From Bifidobacterium vespertilionis (lineage in GTDB: Bacteria; Actinomycetota; Actinomycetes; Actinomycetales; Bifidobacteriaceae), in contig NZ_RZNZ01000005.1 of the NCBI RefSeq assembly GCF_008698145.1, positions 62,001 to 126,000 on the forward strand: DNA of 64,000 nt, given 5' to 3'. The notes under the pieces are model-generated. The model was not told the DNA's origin. It saw only the letters and a list, made by a program, of their open reading frames with translations, and ran no database searches. Numbering within the stretch: position 1 is the first letter of the stretch; each line of letters opens with the position of its first letter. Positions 37,552 to 46,128 of this stretch are shown here, piece by piece. The position numbers and the translations under genes are program-made.

Positions 37552-39570
37552 TTACACCTCCGCGTCGCGGAAGATCCGCTCCCAGCGTCCAATGCTCGCG
37601 AAATCGTACCGCCGGTAGGCCTTCGCGATCTTCCCCCAATTGCGGTACAGCTTCATGTAGAGCCGCGCATTGCCGCGGATCATGCGCCGGTAGAGCCGGC
37701 TGTCGCGGCGGAACCATTCCACGCCGTCGCCGTCGGGCGTGGTGACCAGCGCCGAATCGATGCCCTTGAACGTGGTCCAGAAGGCGTCCTTGTACGGGAC
37801 CATCACCTGCGGGCGGGTCGACTTCATGCCGTTTCCGCGGCCCAGCAGCGTGCCCAGATACGTGCGCAGGAGCAGCAGGCTGATGCCCCTGCGGCCCAGA
37901 TGCCGTTGCTTGGGAATGAACAGCCGCTCGGGGATGGGCGCCGCGTCCACGTCGATCACCGTGGAGTCGGGGAAGCCCTCGCGGGCCTTGCGCACATCGG
38001 CGATGATCGTGGGGAACGTGTCCACGATGTGCTGCGGTCCGGCCAGCAGATCGACCATGGCCTTGTGCCTCAGCGCGATCGCCGAATACGTGAGCTTGCA
38101 ACCCGCGTTCACATCGCCGGCCACCATCTCGCGCATGAAGTGCCAATTCGGCTTGTCGCAGTACAGCACGCCCTGAATCCACCGGTTGCGCAGCACGAAG
38201 TATTCCTCCCACGTGCGCAGCGGGTCCTTGTCGTGCCAGGCCTGATGCCAGACCGCCACGCCGGGCAGGCTGACCGTGCGGAACCCGTGTCTGCGGGCGC
38301 GCAGACCGTATTCGATGTCGTCGTGCTTGATGAACACCGGCATGGCCAGGCCGATCTCGCGCACCACCTCGGTGGGGATCAGGCACATCCACCAGGCGTT
38401 GTAGTCGGTCTCGATCCGCTGGTGCCAATTCGGGGACTCGGCGAGCGGCTGCTGCGCGAAGTCGTGGTTGTACGGGCGGCCGATCACCGGGCCGTGCATG
38501 TTGGTCACCGGGTTCCAGTGCTCGCCGAGCGTGAACATGACCGTGCGGTTGTCCAGATGGAACATGCCGCCGCCCACCAGCGTGGGCTTCTTCGTGTAGT
38601 CGGCGAAGTTGAGCGCGCGCAGGATCGATTCCGGCTCGCTGATCGCGTCATCGTCCAGCAGGAGTACATAGTCGCTGCGGTTCGCGCGGACCGTTTCGAA
38701 CATGCCGCGCGAGAATCCGCCCGATCCGCCCAGATTCCGCTGGCGCAGGTAGGTCAGCTGGCCGCCCATGTCCGCGGCGGTGTCCTGGAAGCCGGGCTGG
38801 TCGCGCACCAGATCGGTGCCCTGATCGGTGCAGTAGACGGTGTCCAGACGCTCGCGCAGGGCCGGCTCGCCGGCGATGGCCTTCAGCTGGTTGTGGCAGT
38901 ACGACGGACGATTGAACGTGGTGATCGCGATGGACAGTGTGCTCGCCTCGTGCGTGCGACGTGCGGAGACGGGCACCGACCATGCGGCGTCGATGATGGT
39001 CAGGGGCCGATCGTCCCCGGCCGTGGCGTCGAACCAGAAATAGCCGCCGTCCAGCATGCCCTTGAGCGGCATGTCGTAGGAGATGGTGTGCGATTGTGCT
39101 GCGGCAGGCGTGCTCGCCGGCAGATCCTTCACGGGCGCGATGAAGCCGCGCGCGTTCGATTTGTGCAGGGTGACGGTGCCCTCGCCGCGCACGGTGGCCG
39201 TGAACCTCACCGTGCGCACGGCTGTCCATCGGCGCCAATAGCTGGCCGGGAACGCGTTGAAGAACGTGCACAGGGAGATGCGCTTGCCCGGTTTGACGGT
39301 GATCGACGTGCGGCCGTCAACCGTGAACACATCGCGGCTGATCGTCTGCCGTACTCCCGCGTCCGCGCCATCGCCGCTCGCGAGCCCGTTGCCCGGTCCC
39401 TTGCCGCGCACATGCGCCAGAGGGTCGAGGGCCGCCTCGGTGAGGCGCGGACGGGTCCATTCCACCGCGTACAGCGGCATCGTCAGATCCCGATCCTTCA
39501 CCGGATAGACGACCCGGTTGACGACTTCCCACTGCTCCTGGGGGTTCTTGGCGTTCGGCATAGGGCTCAT
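37552..39570 (-). CDS. GlfT2-like glycosyltransferase, second
   Basis: Glycosyltransferase of 672 aa with the same plan as the gene at 33591: a beta-rich N-terminus (to about residue 205), then a GT-A domain with LSIAITTFNRPSYC, LLLDDDAISEPES, AWWMCLIP, FIKHDDIEYGLR and a WHQAWH histidine motif. A helical C-terminus follows. Sequence away from the motifs differs clearly, so it is a paralogue, not a recent copy. Two GlfT2-like enzymes may alternate linkages as in galactan synthesis. The start is ATG 39570 or ATG 39561; neither has a strong ribosome site. Confidence 0.85.
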   Translation of the reverse strand: MSPMPNAKNPQEQWEVVNRVVYPVKDRDLTMPLYAVEWTRPRLTEAALDPLAHVRGKGPGNGLASGDGADAGVRQTISRDVFTVDGRTSITVKPGKRISLCTFFNAFPASYWRRWTAVRTVRFTATVRGEGTVTLHKSNARGFIAPVKDLPASTPAAAQSHTISYDMPLKGMLDGGYFWFDATAGDDRPLTIIDAAWSVPVSARRTHEASTLSIAITTFNRPSYCHNQLKAIAGEPALRERLDTVYCTDQGTDLVRDQPGFQDTAADMGGQLTYLRQRNLGGSGGFSRGMFETVRANRSDYVLLLDDDAISEPESILRALNFADYTKKPTLVGGGMFHLDNRTVMFTLGEHWNPVTNMHGPVIGRPYNHDFAQQPLAESPNWHQRIETDYNAWWMCLIPTEVVREIGLAMPVFIKHDDIEYGLRARRHGFRTVSLPGVAVWHQAWHDKDPLRTWEEYFVLRNRWIQGVLYCDKPNWHFMREMVAGDVNAGCKLTYSAIALRHKAMVDLLAGPQHIVDTFPTIIADVRKAREGFPDSTVIDVDAAPIPERLFIPKQRHLGRRGISLLLLRTYLGTLLGRGNGMKSTRPQVMVPYKDAFWTTFKGIDSALVTTPDGDGVEWFRRDSRLYRRMIRGNARLYMKLYRNWGKIAKAYRRYDFASIGRWERIFRDAEV

Positions 39571-39664
39571 TATACAAACGGATTTCTCATGTCCTGCTTG
39601 GCGGGGGTGCGCTGGGGCCGGGCGGCCCTCTGCTCGGCGGGGTGCGCTGTGATTGGGGCGGCCC

Positions 39665-39865
39665 TCATCCTGAGCACTGAGCCGTTAAGCGGGCAGCCCT
39701 GTGGGCTGCCCGTAGGCGAGGGGAGCCGCCGCTAAGGCGGCGACGGTCCGGCGCAGCCGGACACTGAAGGGCGGAGTCGAAGGATCCTTGGACATTTCGC
39801 GGAAAATCATAATGCGGGGAGTTAAGGATCCTTCGGCTCCGCGCTTCGCGCTACGCTCAGGATGA
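39665..39865. repeat. Multi-hairpin repeat element (copy 4)
   Basis: Fourth copy of the 18505-type element, with GGGCAGCCC/GGGCTGCCC as the first hairpin: paired base changes relative to copy 1 keep the stem, which suggests that structure is maintained. Confidence 0.75.
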
Positions 39866-39910
39866 CGAAGAAGACCGCTGGATGGGACTCGGAATCGCAG
39901 GACCGCCCGA

Positions 39911-40240
39911 CTACGCCGCGAGTCTGGCCTTGTAGTCCTCGCCCCAGCTCCACAGGGCGTCGATGACGGTCTTGAGGCTTTGGCCGGTGGCGGTCAGCGA
40001 GTACTCCACGCGCGGCGGCACCTCCGCGTAGACCTCTCGGTGCACGAGCCCGTCGGCCTCCATCTGGCGCAGATTCGCGGTGAGCACCTTCTGCGAGATA
40101 TGTCCGATCGACCGGCGCAGCTCGCTGAATCGCTTGGTGCCGTCCAGCAGATCGCGGATGATCAGGATCTTCCACTTGTCGGAGATGAGCGTGAGGGTCG
40201 TCTCCACGGGACACGCCGGGAGCGTGTTGACATCGACCAT
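39911..40240 (-). CDS. HxlR-family transcriptional regulator
   Basis: Winged-helix regulator of 109 aa. ACPVETTLTLISDKWK, ILIIRDLLDG, RFSELRRSIGHISQKVLTANLRQME and REVYAEVPPRVEYSLT are the standard HxlR sequence, including the early Cys that often senses electrophiles or oxidants. ATG 40240 is chosen because GAAGG lies 7 bases upstream; two further in-frame ATGs (40255, 40270) precede it. It diverges from the NAD(P)-binding gene at 40420, its probable target. Confidence 0.9.
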   Translation of the reverse strand: MVDVNTLPACPVETTLTLISDKWKILIIRDLLDGTKRFSELRRSIGHISQKVLTANLRQMEADGLVHREVYAEVPPRVEYSLTATGQSLKTVIDALWSWGEDYKARLAA

Positions 40241-40419
40241 GATCGTACCTTCCATAATCGTTGGAATCATCCAATGGTTCCTTTTGGGTAACTATAGCAC
40301 TTTATTGTGCCTTCTTCCTTTTTGGGATGTACTTCAATATCGTAAATCATGTCTGCGCGGCTTCGGTCGTGCATTGAATAACGAAAGCAAAACGAGCATT
40401 CAATAAGGAGCGCATCATC
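40241..40419. promoter_or_regulatory. Divergent promoter gap HxlR / NAD(P)-binding protein
   Basis: AT-rich 180 bases between divergent genes. A GGTAACTATAGCAC...GTGCC region near 40288-40314 has dyad character and is a candidate HxlR site. Evidence is weak. Confidence 0.35.
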
Positions 40420-41070
40420 ATGACCCAGAACACCAAGCGCATCGCAGTCATCGCCGCCAACGGCAAGTCCGGGCGGGCCATCGTCCAAGAGGCCGTCGAT
40501 CGCGGCTTCGACGTGACCGCCATCGTGCGCGGCGAGAACAAAACCGTGGCGCAGCACGCCCTGTCCAAGGACCTGTTCGATCTGACCGCCGATGATCTGA
40601 CCGGCTTCGACGCGGTCGTCGACGCGTTCGGCACGTGGGCGCCGGACACCCTGTCCCAGCACTCCGCCTCGCTTAAGCTCCTGGCGGATGCCCTGTCCGG
40701 TACCAATGTCCGACTGATCGTGGTCGGAGGCGCGGGCAGCCTGTACCTCAATCCCGAGCACACCCTGCAGTTGAGCCAGTCCGAGGGCTTCCCGGCCGCG
40801 TTCCAGCCGCTCGCCACCGCGATGGGCGAGTCGCTCGCCGAACTGCGCCAGCGCTCCGACGTGAAGTGGACCTATGTTTCCCCGGCCGCCGATTTCCGCG
40901 CCGACGGCCCCCGCACGGGATCGTACGTGCTGGCCGGCGAGGAGTTCACCACGAATGCCGACGGCGAAAGCGCCATCAGCTACGCCGACTACGCCATCGC
41001 GATCGTCGACGAGCTGTCCGCCGATCCCGCCAGCGCGCACATCGGGCAGCGCATCTCCGTGCGCTGGTAG
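40420..41070 (+). CDS. NAD(P)-binding, NmrA/atypical SDR family protein
   Basis: Rossmann-fold protein of 216 aa. The N-terminal IAVIAANGKSGRAIVQEA is a variant G-x-x-G-x-x-G nucleotide loop (A-N-G-K-S-G). It lacks the Tyr-x3-Lys catalytic pair of classical SDRs, so it may be a sensor or NAD(P)H-binding reductase of the NmrA type. AAGGAG ribosome site 9 bases before ATG 40420. It pairs with the divergent HxlR gene. Confidence 0.82.
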   Translation: MTQNTKRIAVIAANGKSGRAIVQEAVDRGFDVTAIVRGENKTVAQHALSKDLFDLTADDLTGFDAVVDAFGTWAPDTLSQHSASLKLLADALSGTNVRLIVVGGAGSLYLNPEHTLQLSQSEGFPAAFQPLATAMGESLAELRQRSDVKWTYVSPAADFRADGPRTGSYVLAGEEFTTNADGESAISYADYAIAIVDELSADPASAHIGQRISVRW

Positions 41071-41122
41071 GGCCGCCGCGGATTGCGTTCCCGCCGGTGG
41101 GGCGCAATCCGCAGGGCCCTTC

Positions 41123-41908
41123 CTATGCGTTCATCGTCTGGATGCGCCGCAGGTCGGCCAGCACCCGCTCCGGCTGCGCGGACGGCGGGAAGTTGTCGTC
41201 GTCGTGCACGCCATCGAGACTGCCGGGGAAGTCCGGCTCCAGTGCGGCGAACAGCGGCGTGAGGTCCGGTTGCTCATCGCCATGCTCGGCGATGAGCTCG
41301 AACGTCTTGCCTGTGGCGTCCGGGCAGTCGAGGGCGTCCACCAGCGTGCGGGCGATCTGGTCGCGCGGGACGGCCCCGTCCGTCGGGCTGCCGGTTCGCC
41401 GGCTGTCTCCCTGCAGCAGCACCAGGCGACGATCGTCGGGCGAACCGTAGTCGAACCATCCCGGGCGCACGATGGTGTATTCGTTGCCGCTGGCCCGCAC
41501 CAATCGCTCCGATCGGCGCTTCCAATCATGGTTCCGGTATTGCCTGTTGCGGGGCGTATCCATGTTGGTGATGCCGATCGCGGTCATCAGCGAGATGCGC
41601 ACCTTGCGTCCATTCAATGCGATGAGCGCGTTGCGCACCGCGCCGTAGTCGACTCGCTCGATCATCGCCGCGCTGACGTGCGAGCCCATGGTGAACACAA
41701 TGCCGTCGATGCCATCCAACGCGCGGGTGAACGATTCGACCGAGGTCAGGTCCCCCTCGAAGAGCTCTGCGCCTTGGGGCAGGCCGGCATGCGAGATGTC
41801 GCGCACCATGGCGCGCACGCGGTATCCCCGTCGCAGCGCCTCGGCGACGGCGAGCCTGCCGACGCTGCCGGTGGCGCCGACGAACAGTACGAATGATGGT
41901 CTGGTCAT
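41123..41908 (-). CDS. NAD(P)-binding (NmrA-like / atypical SDR) oxidoreductase
   Basis: Rossmann-fold protein of 261 aa. FVLFVGATGSVGRLAVAEAL is the NAD(P) loop (GATGSVG), followed by an acidic GDLTSVESF turn and the YTIVRPGWFDYG stretch typical of NmrA-like proteins. It converges with the gene at 40420 and lies downstream of the SDR at 41978 on the same strand (69-base gap), probably in one transcript with it. The substrate is unknown. Confidence 0.82.
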   Translation of the reverse strand: MTRPSFVLFVGATGSVGRLAVAEALRRGYRVRAMVRDISHAGLPQGAELFEGDLTSVESFTRALDGIDGIVFTMGSHVSAAMIERVDYGAVRNALIALNGRKVRISLMTAIGITNMDTPRNRQYRNHDWKRRSERLVRASGNEYTIVRPGWFDYGSPDDRRLVLLQGDSRRTGSPTDGAVPRDQIARTLVDALDCPDATGKTFELIAEHGDEQPDLTPLFAALEPDFPGSLDGVHDDDNFPPSAQPERVLADLRRIQTMNA

Positions 41909-41977
41909 GATCCATGGCTCCTTATGCTGCGTGCCTATGGCTGGGGGAATTGTTGCTTTGCGGGCTTATGCGCATGC

Positions 41978-42826
41978 TCACTCGGTCGGCCTGAGCGGGC
42001 CGTAGAAGTAGCTGGCCGTGGCGCCGCCGTCCACAAGCACGTCGGTGCCGGTGATGAACGCGCCGCGCTCGCTCATGAGCAGTTCGGCCACATTGGCGAT
42101 CTCGTCGGCCGTGCCGGGGCGTCCGGCCGGGCATTTGGCGAACATGTTCTTGTAGAAGTCGCCGCGCGGACCGTTGAACTCGTCGATGGCCAGCGGCGTG
42201 ACGATGATGCCCGGGGAGATCGAGTTGAGCCGCGCGCCGCGCTCGCCCCATGCCACGGCTTGGGCCATTACGCGCTTCTCGTTGCAGCGCTTGGCCATCT
42301 GGTAGGCGTGCAGCGTGTCCGTGATGTTGCCGGGCTGGAGCATGTCGAGACCGAGCAGTTCCTCGGTGGGCGTGGTGGCCAGCAGACGGTCCTCCTCGGT
42401 GGTGAGCTGCTTCATGCGATGGCCGGACTGGCTGGAGATCGTCACGCCCACGCCTCCGGGGGCGATGATCTTGCCCACTTCCTCGAGCAGCACGGCCGTG
42501 CCGTACAGGTCCACGTTGAGGATCGTCTCGATGGATGCCTGGCTGGGGGAGACGCCGGCCGCGTTGACCAGCATGGTGACGTCGCCGAGGGAGGTCGCCT
42601 TGCCGATGAGTCCGACGATGGATTCCCGTGAGGCGAGATCCATGGTCTCCGGGCGGGCGTCGAAGCCGGCGTCCGTCATGGTCTGCGCGATGTCGGCGGC
42701 ATGATCGGGGTTCTTGTCCGCCACGAGGATGGTCATGCCGTAGCCCATGCGGCGGGCGATGGCCATGCCGATCTGTCCGGCGCCGACCAGGATCATGATG
42801 TTGCGGGTGGAATGGGGTGCTGCCAT
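41978..42826 (-). CDS. Short-chain dehydrogenase/reductase
   Basis: SDR of 282 aa. Nucleotide loop LVGAGQIGMAIA, NAG-equivalent NAAGVS, catalytic Ser region ISSQSGHRM and an active-site helix with YQMAKRCNEK (Tyr-x-x-x-Lys present as Y-Q-M-A-K). The late region SPGIIVTPLA and the C-terminal DVLVDGGATAS are typical of SDRs. ATG 42826 is preferred because AAAGG is well placed; the open frame runs on upstream into the regulatory gap. It diverges from a LysR gene across a perfect operator palindrome. Confidence 0.88.
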   Translation of the reverse strand: MAAPHSTRNIMILVGAGQIGMAIARRMGYGMTILVADKNPDHAADIAQTMTDAGFDARPETMDLASRESIVGLIGKATSLGDVTMLVNAAGVSPSQASIETILNVDLYGTAVLLEEVGKIIAPGGVGVTISSQSGHRMKQLTTEEDRLLATTPTEELLGLDMLQPGNITDTLHAYQMAKRCNEKRVMAQAVAWGERGARLNSISPGIIVTPLAIDEFNGPRGDFYKNMFAKCPAGRPGTADEIANVAELLMSERGAFITGTDVLVDGGATASYFYGPLRPTE

Positions 42827-42913
42827 GTGCTGACCTTTCATTGGGTATGTCCGCCCGGTCGTGGTTCCGGTTCCGGACGTTGGTTGACAGCAATGGTAGA
42901 AATTTCGATTTAA

Positions 42914-42934
42914 TATTACAAATGTTGTAATATC
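42914..42934. promoter_or_regulatory. Operator palindrome ATATTACAA-ATG-TTGTAATAT
   Basis: Perfect 9-base arms with a 3-base centre, in an AT-rich gap between the divergent SDR and LysR genes. It has the T-N11-A form expected of LysR-type sites. Inferred to bind the LysR protein at 42996. Confidence 0.65.
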
Positions 42935-42995
42935 ATTAATATATATGCATTTTATGCATGCATAATCAGTATGGCTTTCGATGTGGGGGAAGCGT

Positions 42996-43874
42996 ATGGA
43001 GCTCAGGTCGCTGCGCCATTTCATCGCGGTGGTTGAGGAGGGCGGCATGACCGCCGCGGCCGATGCGCTGCGTATCAGCCAGCCGGCGTTGTCCCGGCAG
43101 ATGAGCGGTCTTGAGGATGAGCTCGGAGTGACCCTGTTCATCCGGGGCAATCGCGCGCGTGAGATCGAGCTGACAAGTGAGGGGCGTCTGCTGTATCGGC
43201 GGGCCAGGGAGATCATGGAGCTCGCCGACCGCGCCCGTTCGGAGATGCGGGACGGTCATGACATCGCCGGCGACGTGCATATCGCCGCCGCTCAGAGCGC
43301 GGTGATGTGCGTCGTTGCCCGGGCCGCCGTGCTGTTGCGGGAGCGGCATCCGAACATCACGGTGCAGCTGCATGACGATTTCGGTGCCAACATCATGGAG
43401 CGCCTCGACAATGGTCTGGCCGACTTCGGCGTGCTTGTGCAGCCGGCGGACATGGGGCGGTACGGATCCGTGCCGTTGCCGGGCGGCGATCCCATGGGCC
43501 TGCTCATGCGCCGCGATCATCCGCTTGCCGGGCGGATCGGAATCGGACCGCAGGATCTTGATGGTGTGCCGCTGATCGTGCCGCGGGGTGTGCTGGGCCG
43601 CGGCGACCTGTCGGGATGGCTGGGACGTTGTGCGAAGCGACTGCGGGTGGTCGGCACGACGAATCTCATGTACAACGCCGGCTGCTTCGTGCGGGAGGGG
43701 TATGCATGCGCCGTCGGACCGCGGGGGATGGTCGATACGTCGCCGGAGAGCGGCCTGTGCTTCCGCCCCTTCGAGCCTGCGGTGTCCACGCATCTGGCGA
43801 TCGCGTGGAAGGATGACCGGCCTATGCCTCCCGCGGCCGAGGCATTCCTCGAGGCGTTGCGGGAGGTGCTGTAG
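42996..43874 (+). CDS. LysR-family transcriptional regulator
   Basis: Regulator of 292 aa. N-terminal helix-turn-helix MELRSLRHFIAVVEEGG...AADALRISQPALSRQ, then the co-inducer-binding domain starting GDVHIAAAQSAV. ATG 42996 follows GGGGGAAG. Divergent from the SDR at 41978, with the palindrome between them, so it probably activates that gene in response to a small ligand and represses itself. Confidence 0.92.
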   Translation: MELRSLRHFIAVVEEGGMTAAADALRISQPALSRQMSGLEDELGVTLFIRGNRAREIELTSEGRLLYRRAREIMELADRARSEMRDGHDIAGDVHIAAAQSAVMCVVARAAVLLRERHPNITVQLHDDFGANIMERLDNGLADFGVLVQPADMGRYGSVPLPGGDPMGLLMRRDHPLAGRIGIGPQDLDGVPLIVPRGVLGRGDLSGWLGRCAKRLRVVGTTNLMYNAGCFVREGYACAVGPRGMVDTSPESGLCFRPFEPAVSTHLAIAWKDDRPMPPAAEAFLEALREVL

Positions 43875-44009
43875 TCGCATCGACGCCCGCGTCAATCGGT
43901 GACGCGCCAGCAGCGCGCGAAGAATAAGACCCGCGTTCTGCCCGCTAACCCGAAATGACGCCGTTTCCGGCATGAAAAAGGGCTTCCGGATTGCTCCGAG
44001 AACCCTGTT

Positions 44010-44205
44010 GGCGGAGGATGCGAGACTCACAACTTCATGCCGAAGAACTGGCGGTATTCCAACAAAAATCGTCGTACCGCCCAACTGCCTTATCGCTTAA
44101 GTTGCCGCTCTCTCCGGCGTGTCGCGAAGATTTGCGGGTCGGCGTCAATGAGTTGGTCAATGAGTTGGTGCCTGCTCTGCGGATTTTCAGCCTACGTCAC
44201 ATTGC
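44010..44205. repeat. tRNA-3'-end-like scar and 195-base repeat, copy 1
   Basis: Starts GGCGGAGGATGCGAGACTCA. Its reverse complement, GAGTCTCGCATCCTCCGCCA, looks like a tRNA T-stem, acceptor strand and CCA end, but no other part of a tRNA is present. The following sequence (ACCGCCCAACTGCC, GTGTCGCGAAGATTTGCGGG, a doubled AATGAGTTGGT) recurs at 46647-46842 and in part at 59985-60100. The 43880-44009 stretch before it holds no gene. Confidence 0.8.
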
Positions 44206-44220
44206 ATAATCTCAAAGCCG

Positions 44221-45081
44221 TTATTCGCGTCCTGCGCGTTCCTTGATGAGACGCACCATCATGTCGACGGCTTCGGGGGATTGGTGGTCGAAGAAGAGGC
44301 TGGTGGCGGTGTCGAGCGCGGCGATGGCGGTCATGTCGGCATCTGACAGCTGGAAGTCGAAGATGTCGATGTTCTCTCTCATACGTTCGATGTGCGTGGA
44401 TTTGGGCAGGGCGATAATGTCGCGCTGTGTGAGCCAGCGGAGGATGACCTGCGCGGCCGACTTGCCGTAGTGTTCGCCGATGGCCATGAGCGTGGGGTTC
44501 GTGAACATGTCGGACCTGCCTTCGCCGAACGGTGCCCACGCCTCCTGAGCGACGCCGCGGGCGGCCATGTTCTCGTGCGCCTTGATCTGCTGGTTGAGCG
44601 GGTTGGTCTCGACCTGGTTGACCATCGGGGCGATCTCGTTGAACGCGACCATGTCGGCGACGCGGCCGGGGTCGAAGTTGCTCACGCCGATTGCGCGGAC
44701 GACGCCCTCGCGGTAGAGCTTCTCGAGCGCGTGCCATGCGCCGTAGTAGTCGGAGTATGGCTGGTGCAGGAGCACAAGGTCGATGTAGTCGGTCTTGAGT
44801 TTGGCGAGCGATTTGTCGATGGATGTGAGCGTGTTCTCGTACCCGTAGTTGCCGATCCATACTTTGGTGGTGACGAAAAGGTCTGTGCGGTCGATGCCGC
44901 TGTCCTTGATGCCGTCGCCCACTTCAGATTCGTTGAAGTACGACTGCGCGGTGTCGATGTGCCGGTAGCCGGTTTCGATGGCCTCGCGCACGCAGCGCGC
45001 CGTCTCGTCCTTGCCGATCTGGAAGACGCCGTAGCCGATTTTCGGAATCTTAACGCCGTTCTTCAGAGTGGTGGTTTCCAT
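44221..45081 (-). CDS. Aldo/keto reductase
   Basis: NADPH-dependent (alpha/beta)8-barrel oxidoreductase of 286 aa. The catalytic tetrad is visible: Asp in HIDTAQSYFNE, Tyr in the same motif, Lys in VTTKVW and His in VLLHQP. The NADP site is IALPKSTHIERMRENI. The family is related to 2,5-diketo-gluconate reductases. It diverges from a MerR gene, with a MerR-type operator in its own promoter spacer (45188-45216). Probably a detoxification enzyme for aldehydes or quinones; the substrate is not determined. Confidence 0.92.
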   Translation of the reverse strand: METTTLKNGVKIPKIGYGVFQIGKDETARCVREAIETGYRHIDTAQSYFNESEVGDGIKDSGIDRTDLFVTTKVWIGNYGYENTLTSIDKSLAKLKTDYIDLVLLHQPYSDYYGAWHALEKLYREGVVRAIGVSNFDPGRVADMVAFNEIAPMVNQVETNPLNQQIKAHENMAARGVAQEAWAPFGEGRSDMFTNPTLMAIGEHYGKSAAQVILRWLTQRDIIALPKSTHIERMRENIDIFDFQLSDADMTAIAALDTATSLFFDHQSPEAVDMMVRLIKERAGRE

Positions 45082-45187
45082 GATGTGTCCTTTCCGGTTC
45101 TTTTTGAGGACTGTTTCCCGACGGCTTCAGCGGTCCGATATGGTCCGGCGTGGGGTGTGCGTCGGGTTGCCGTCGTTGGTTTCGTAC

Positions 45188-45216
45188 CGTATAAGTCGGT
45201 AGCTGCTACCGGTCAA
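45188..45216 (-). promoter_or_regulatory. MerR-type promoter/operator of the aldo/keto reductase
   Basis: Reading minus strand: -35 TTGACC (45216-45211), 17-base spacer, -10 TATACG (45193-45188). A perfect palindrome CGGTAGC-T-GCTACCG (45197-45211) fills the spacer, as in MerR-controlled promoters. The 17-base spacing is shorter than the 19-20 bases of classical MerR promoters. Confidence 0.6.
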
Positions 45217-45303
45217 ATCGCGACACGCCGGGAGAGGCTACCGGTGGCGGAAGGCGTCTGATTAGGTGATGATATGGCGGACAGTGGCTGACGGGAGTCT
45301 TTG

Positions 45304-45807
45304 ATGGGCGATGAAGCGAACGAACACGAGGATGGGCGCGAGCGTCTATATTCGATGAAGGAGACATGCGCACGCACGGGCATGAACTACGAGGCGCTGA
45401 AGTTCTACTGCAATGAAGGACTCGTGCCGAACTTGCAACGAGACGAGCACAATCACCGCGTATTCACCGAGCATGACATCGCATGGTTGCAAGGCCTCGG
45501 ATATCTGCGTCGTTGCGGCATGGGGATCTCCGAGATGAAACGGTACATGCAGCTGTGCATGGCGGGGCCGTCCTCAATTCCGGAGCGCAAACGCATGCTC
45601 GGCGTCAAGCGTGAGGCGCTGCTCGCCAAACTCGCTGAAGTCAACGAGACCATCGCCTATATTGACGACAAGCAGCGTCTTTACGACGACATCCTTGCCG
45701 GTCGTGCCGAATACCACAGCAACCTGTTCCCGACGACGGTTCAGCCTATCGGACATGGGCAGCGCAAGAATTGGAATGGTCTTGTGATCGCGTCATCGAA
45801 GCAGTAA
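45304..45807 (+). CDS. MerR-family transcriptional regulator
   Basis: Regulator of 167 aa. Winged-helix start YSMKETCARTGMNYEALKFYCNEGLV and FTEHDIAWLQGLGYLRRCGMGISEMKRY are typical MerR, followed by a dimerisation helix (ERKRMLGVKREALLAKLAEVNETIAYID). There are no metal-binding cysteines at the C-terminus, so an organic or redox effector is likelier. ATG 45304 follows GGGAG. Divergent from, and probably the activator of, the aldo/keto reductase. Confidence 0.92.
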   Translation: MGDEANEHEDGRERLYSMKETCARTGMNYEALKFYCNEGLVPNLQRDEHNHRVFTEHDIAWLQGLGYLRRCGMGISEMKRYMQLCMAGPSSIPERKRMLGVKREALLAKLAEVNETIAYIDDKQRLYDDILAGRAEYHSNLFPTTVQPIGHGQRKNWNGLVIASSKQ

Positions 45808-45912
45808 CTGATGCTTCCGGACCTTTTTGTGGAACACCAGCGTCAGCGCGTAGTACTTGGATTGGAATCCCTGTTCGCCGCTTTCGTCGGCGAAGACCGA
45901 GACGTCCGCCAT
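45793..45912 (-). pseudogene. DUF3800 protein, N-terminal remnant
   Basis: ATG 45912 behind a GGGGGG ribosome site opens MADVSVFADESGEQG followed by KYYALTLVFHK, the standard DUF3800 N-terminus (the FADESG motif resembles an RNase H-like active-site strand). After about 29 residues the reading passes into unrelated KVRKHQLLLR and stops. The rest of the usual 230-260 aa is missing. The junction is the 22-base sequence at 45808-45829, which also occurs at 59868-59889. Confidence 0.75.
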
Positions 45913-45930
45913 GATTCCCCCCTGAAAATA

Positions 45931-46010
45931 AAAATGCCGGGGGACTCCCCCGGCTCTTGGAAGTCTCACATTGCTGCGGACCTGTGTATGGGACGCAGTA
46001 TCGGATGCCG
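45931..46010 (-). ncRNA. Structured leader of DUF3800 remnant, DUF3800-motif-like RNA
   Basis: On the minus strand: a stem CTGCG...CGCAG, a linker, then a GC-rich stem GCCGGGGG/CCCCCGGC followed by ATTTTTATTTT, then the ribosome site of the DUF3800 remnant. A related copy is at 61584-61675. Several DUF3800-associated RNA motifs have been described by comparative genomics; membership in one of them is inferred, not shown. Confidence 0.45.
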
Positions 46011-46128
46011 CCCCGGATTGCAAAGCAATGGTCGGCTGTGGGGAAAATCGGGGGCCTATATTTTGTCAACTCTTGTTTGGGGGTGGTTTCGGGTTCCGTC
46101 CGGTTGTAATGGTTGTGCCCCCTGTTGT

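Noticed and set aside
37462..39735. 757-codon plus-strand frame
   Set aside because: Shadow of the second GlfT2-like gene and starts inside the GTGAC repeat array.
44010..44060. Intact tRNA gene
   Set aside because: Only a 3' end-like strand is present. No anticodon arm, D-arm or matching 5' acceptor strand can be found nearby on either strand.
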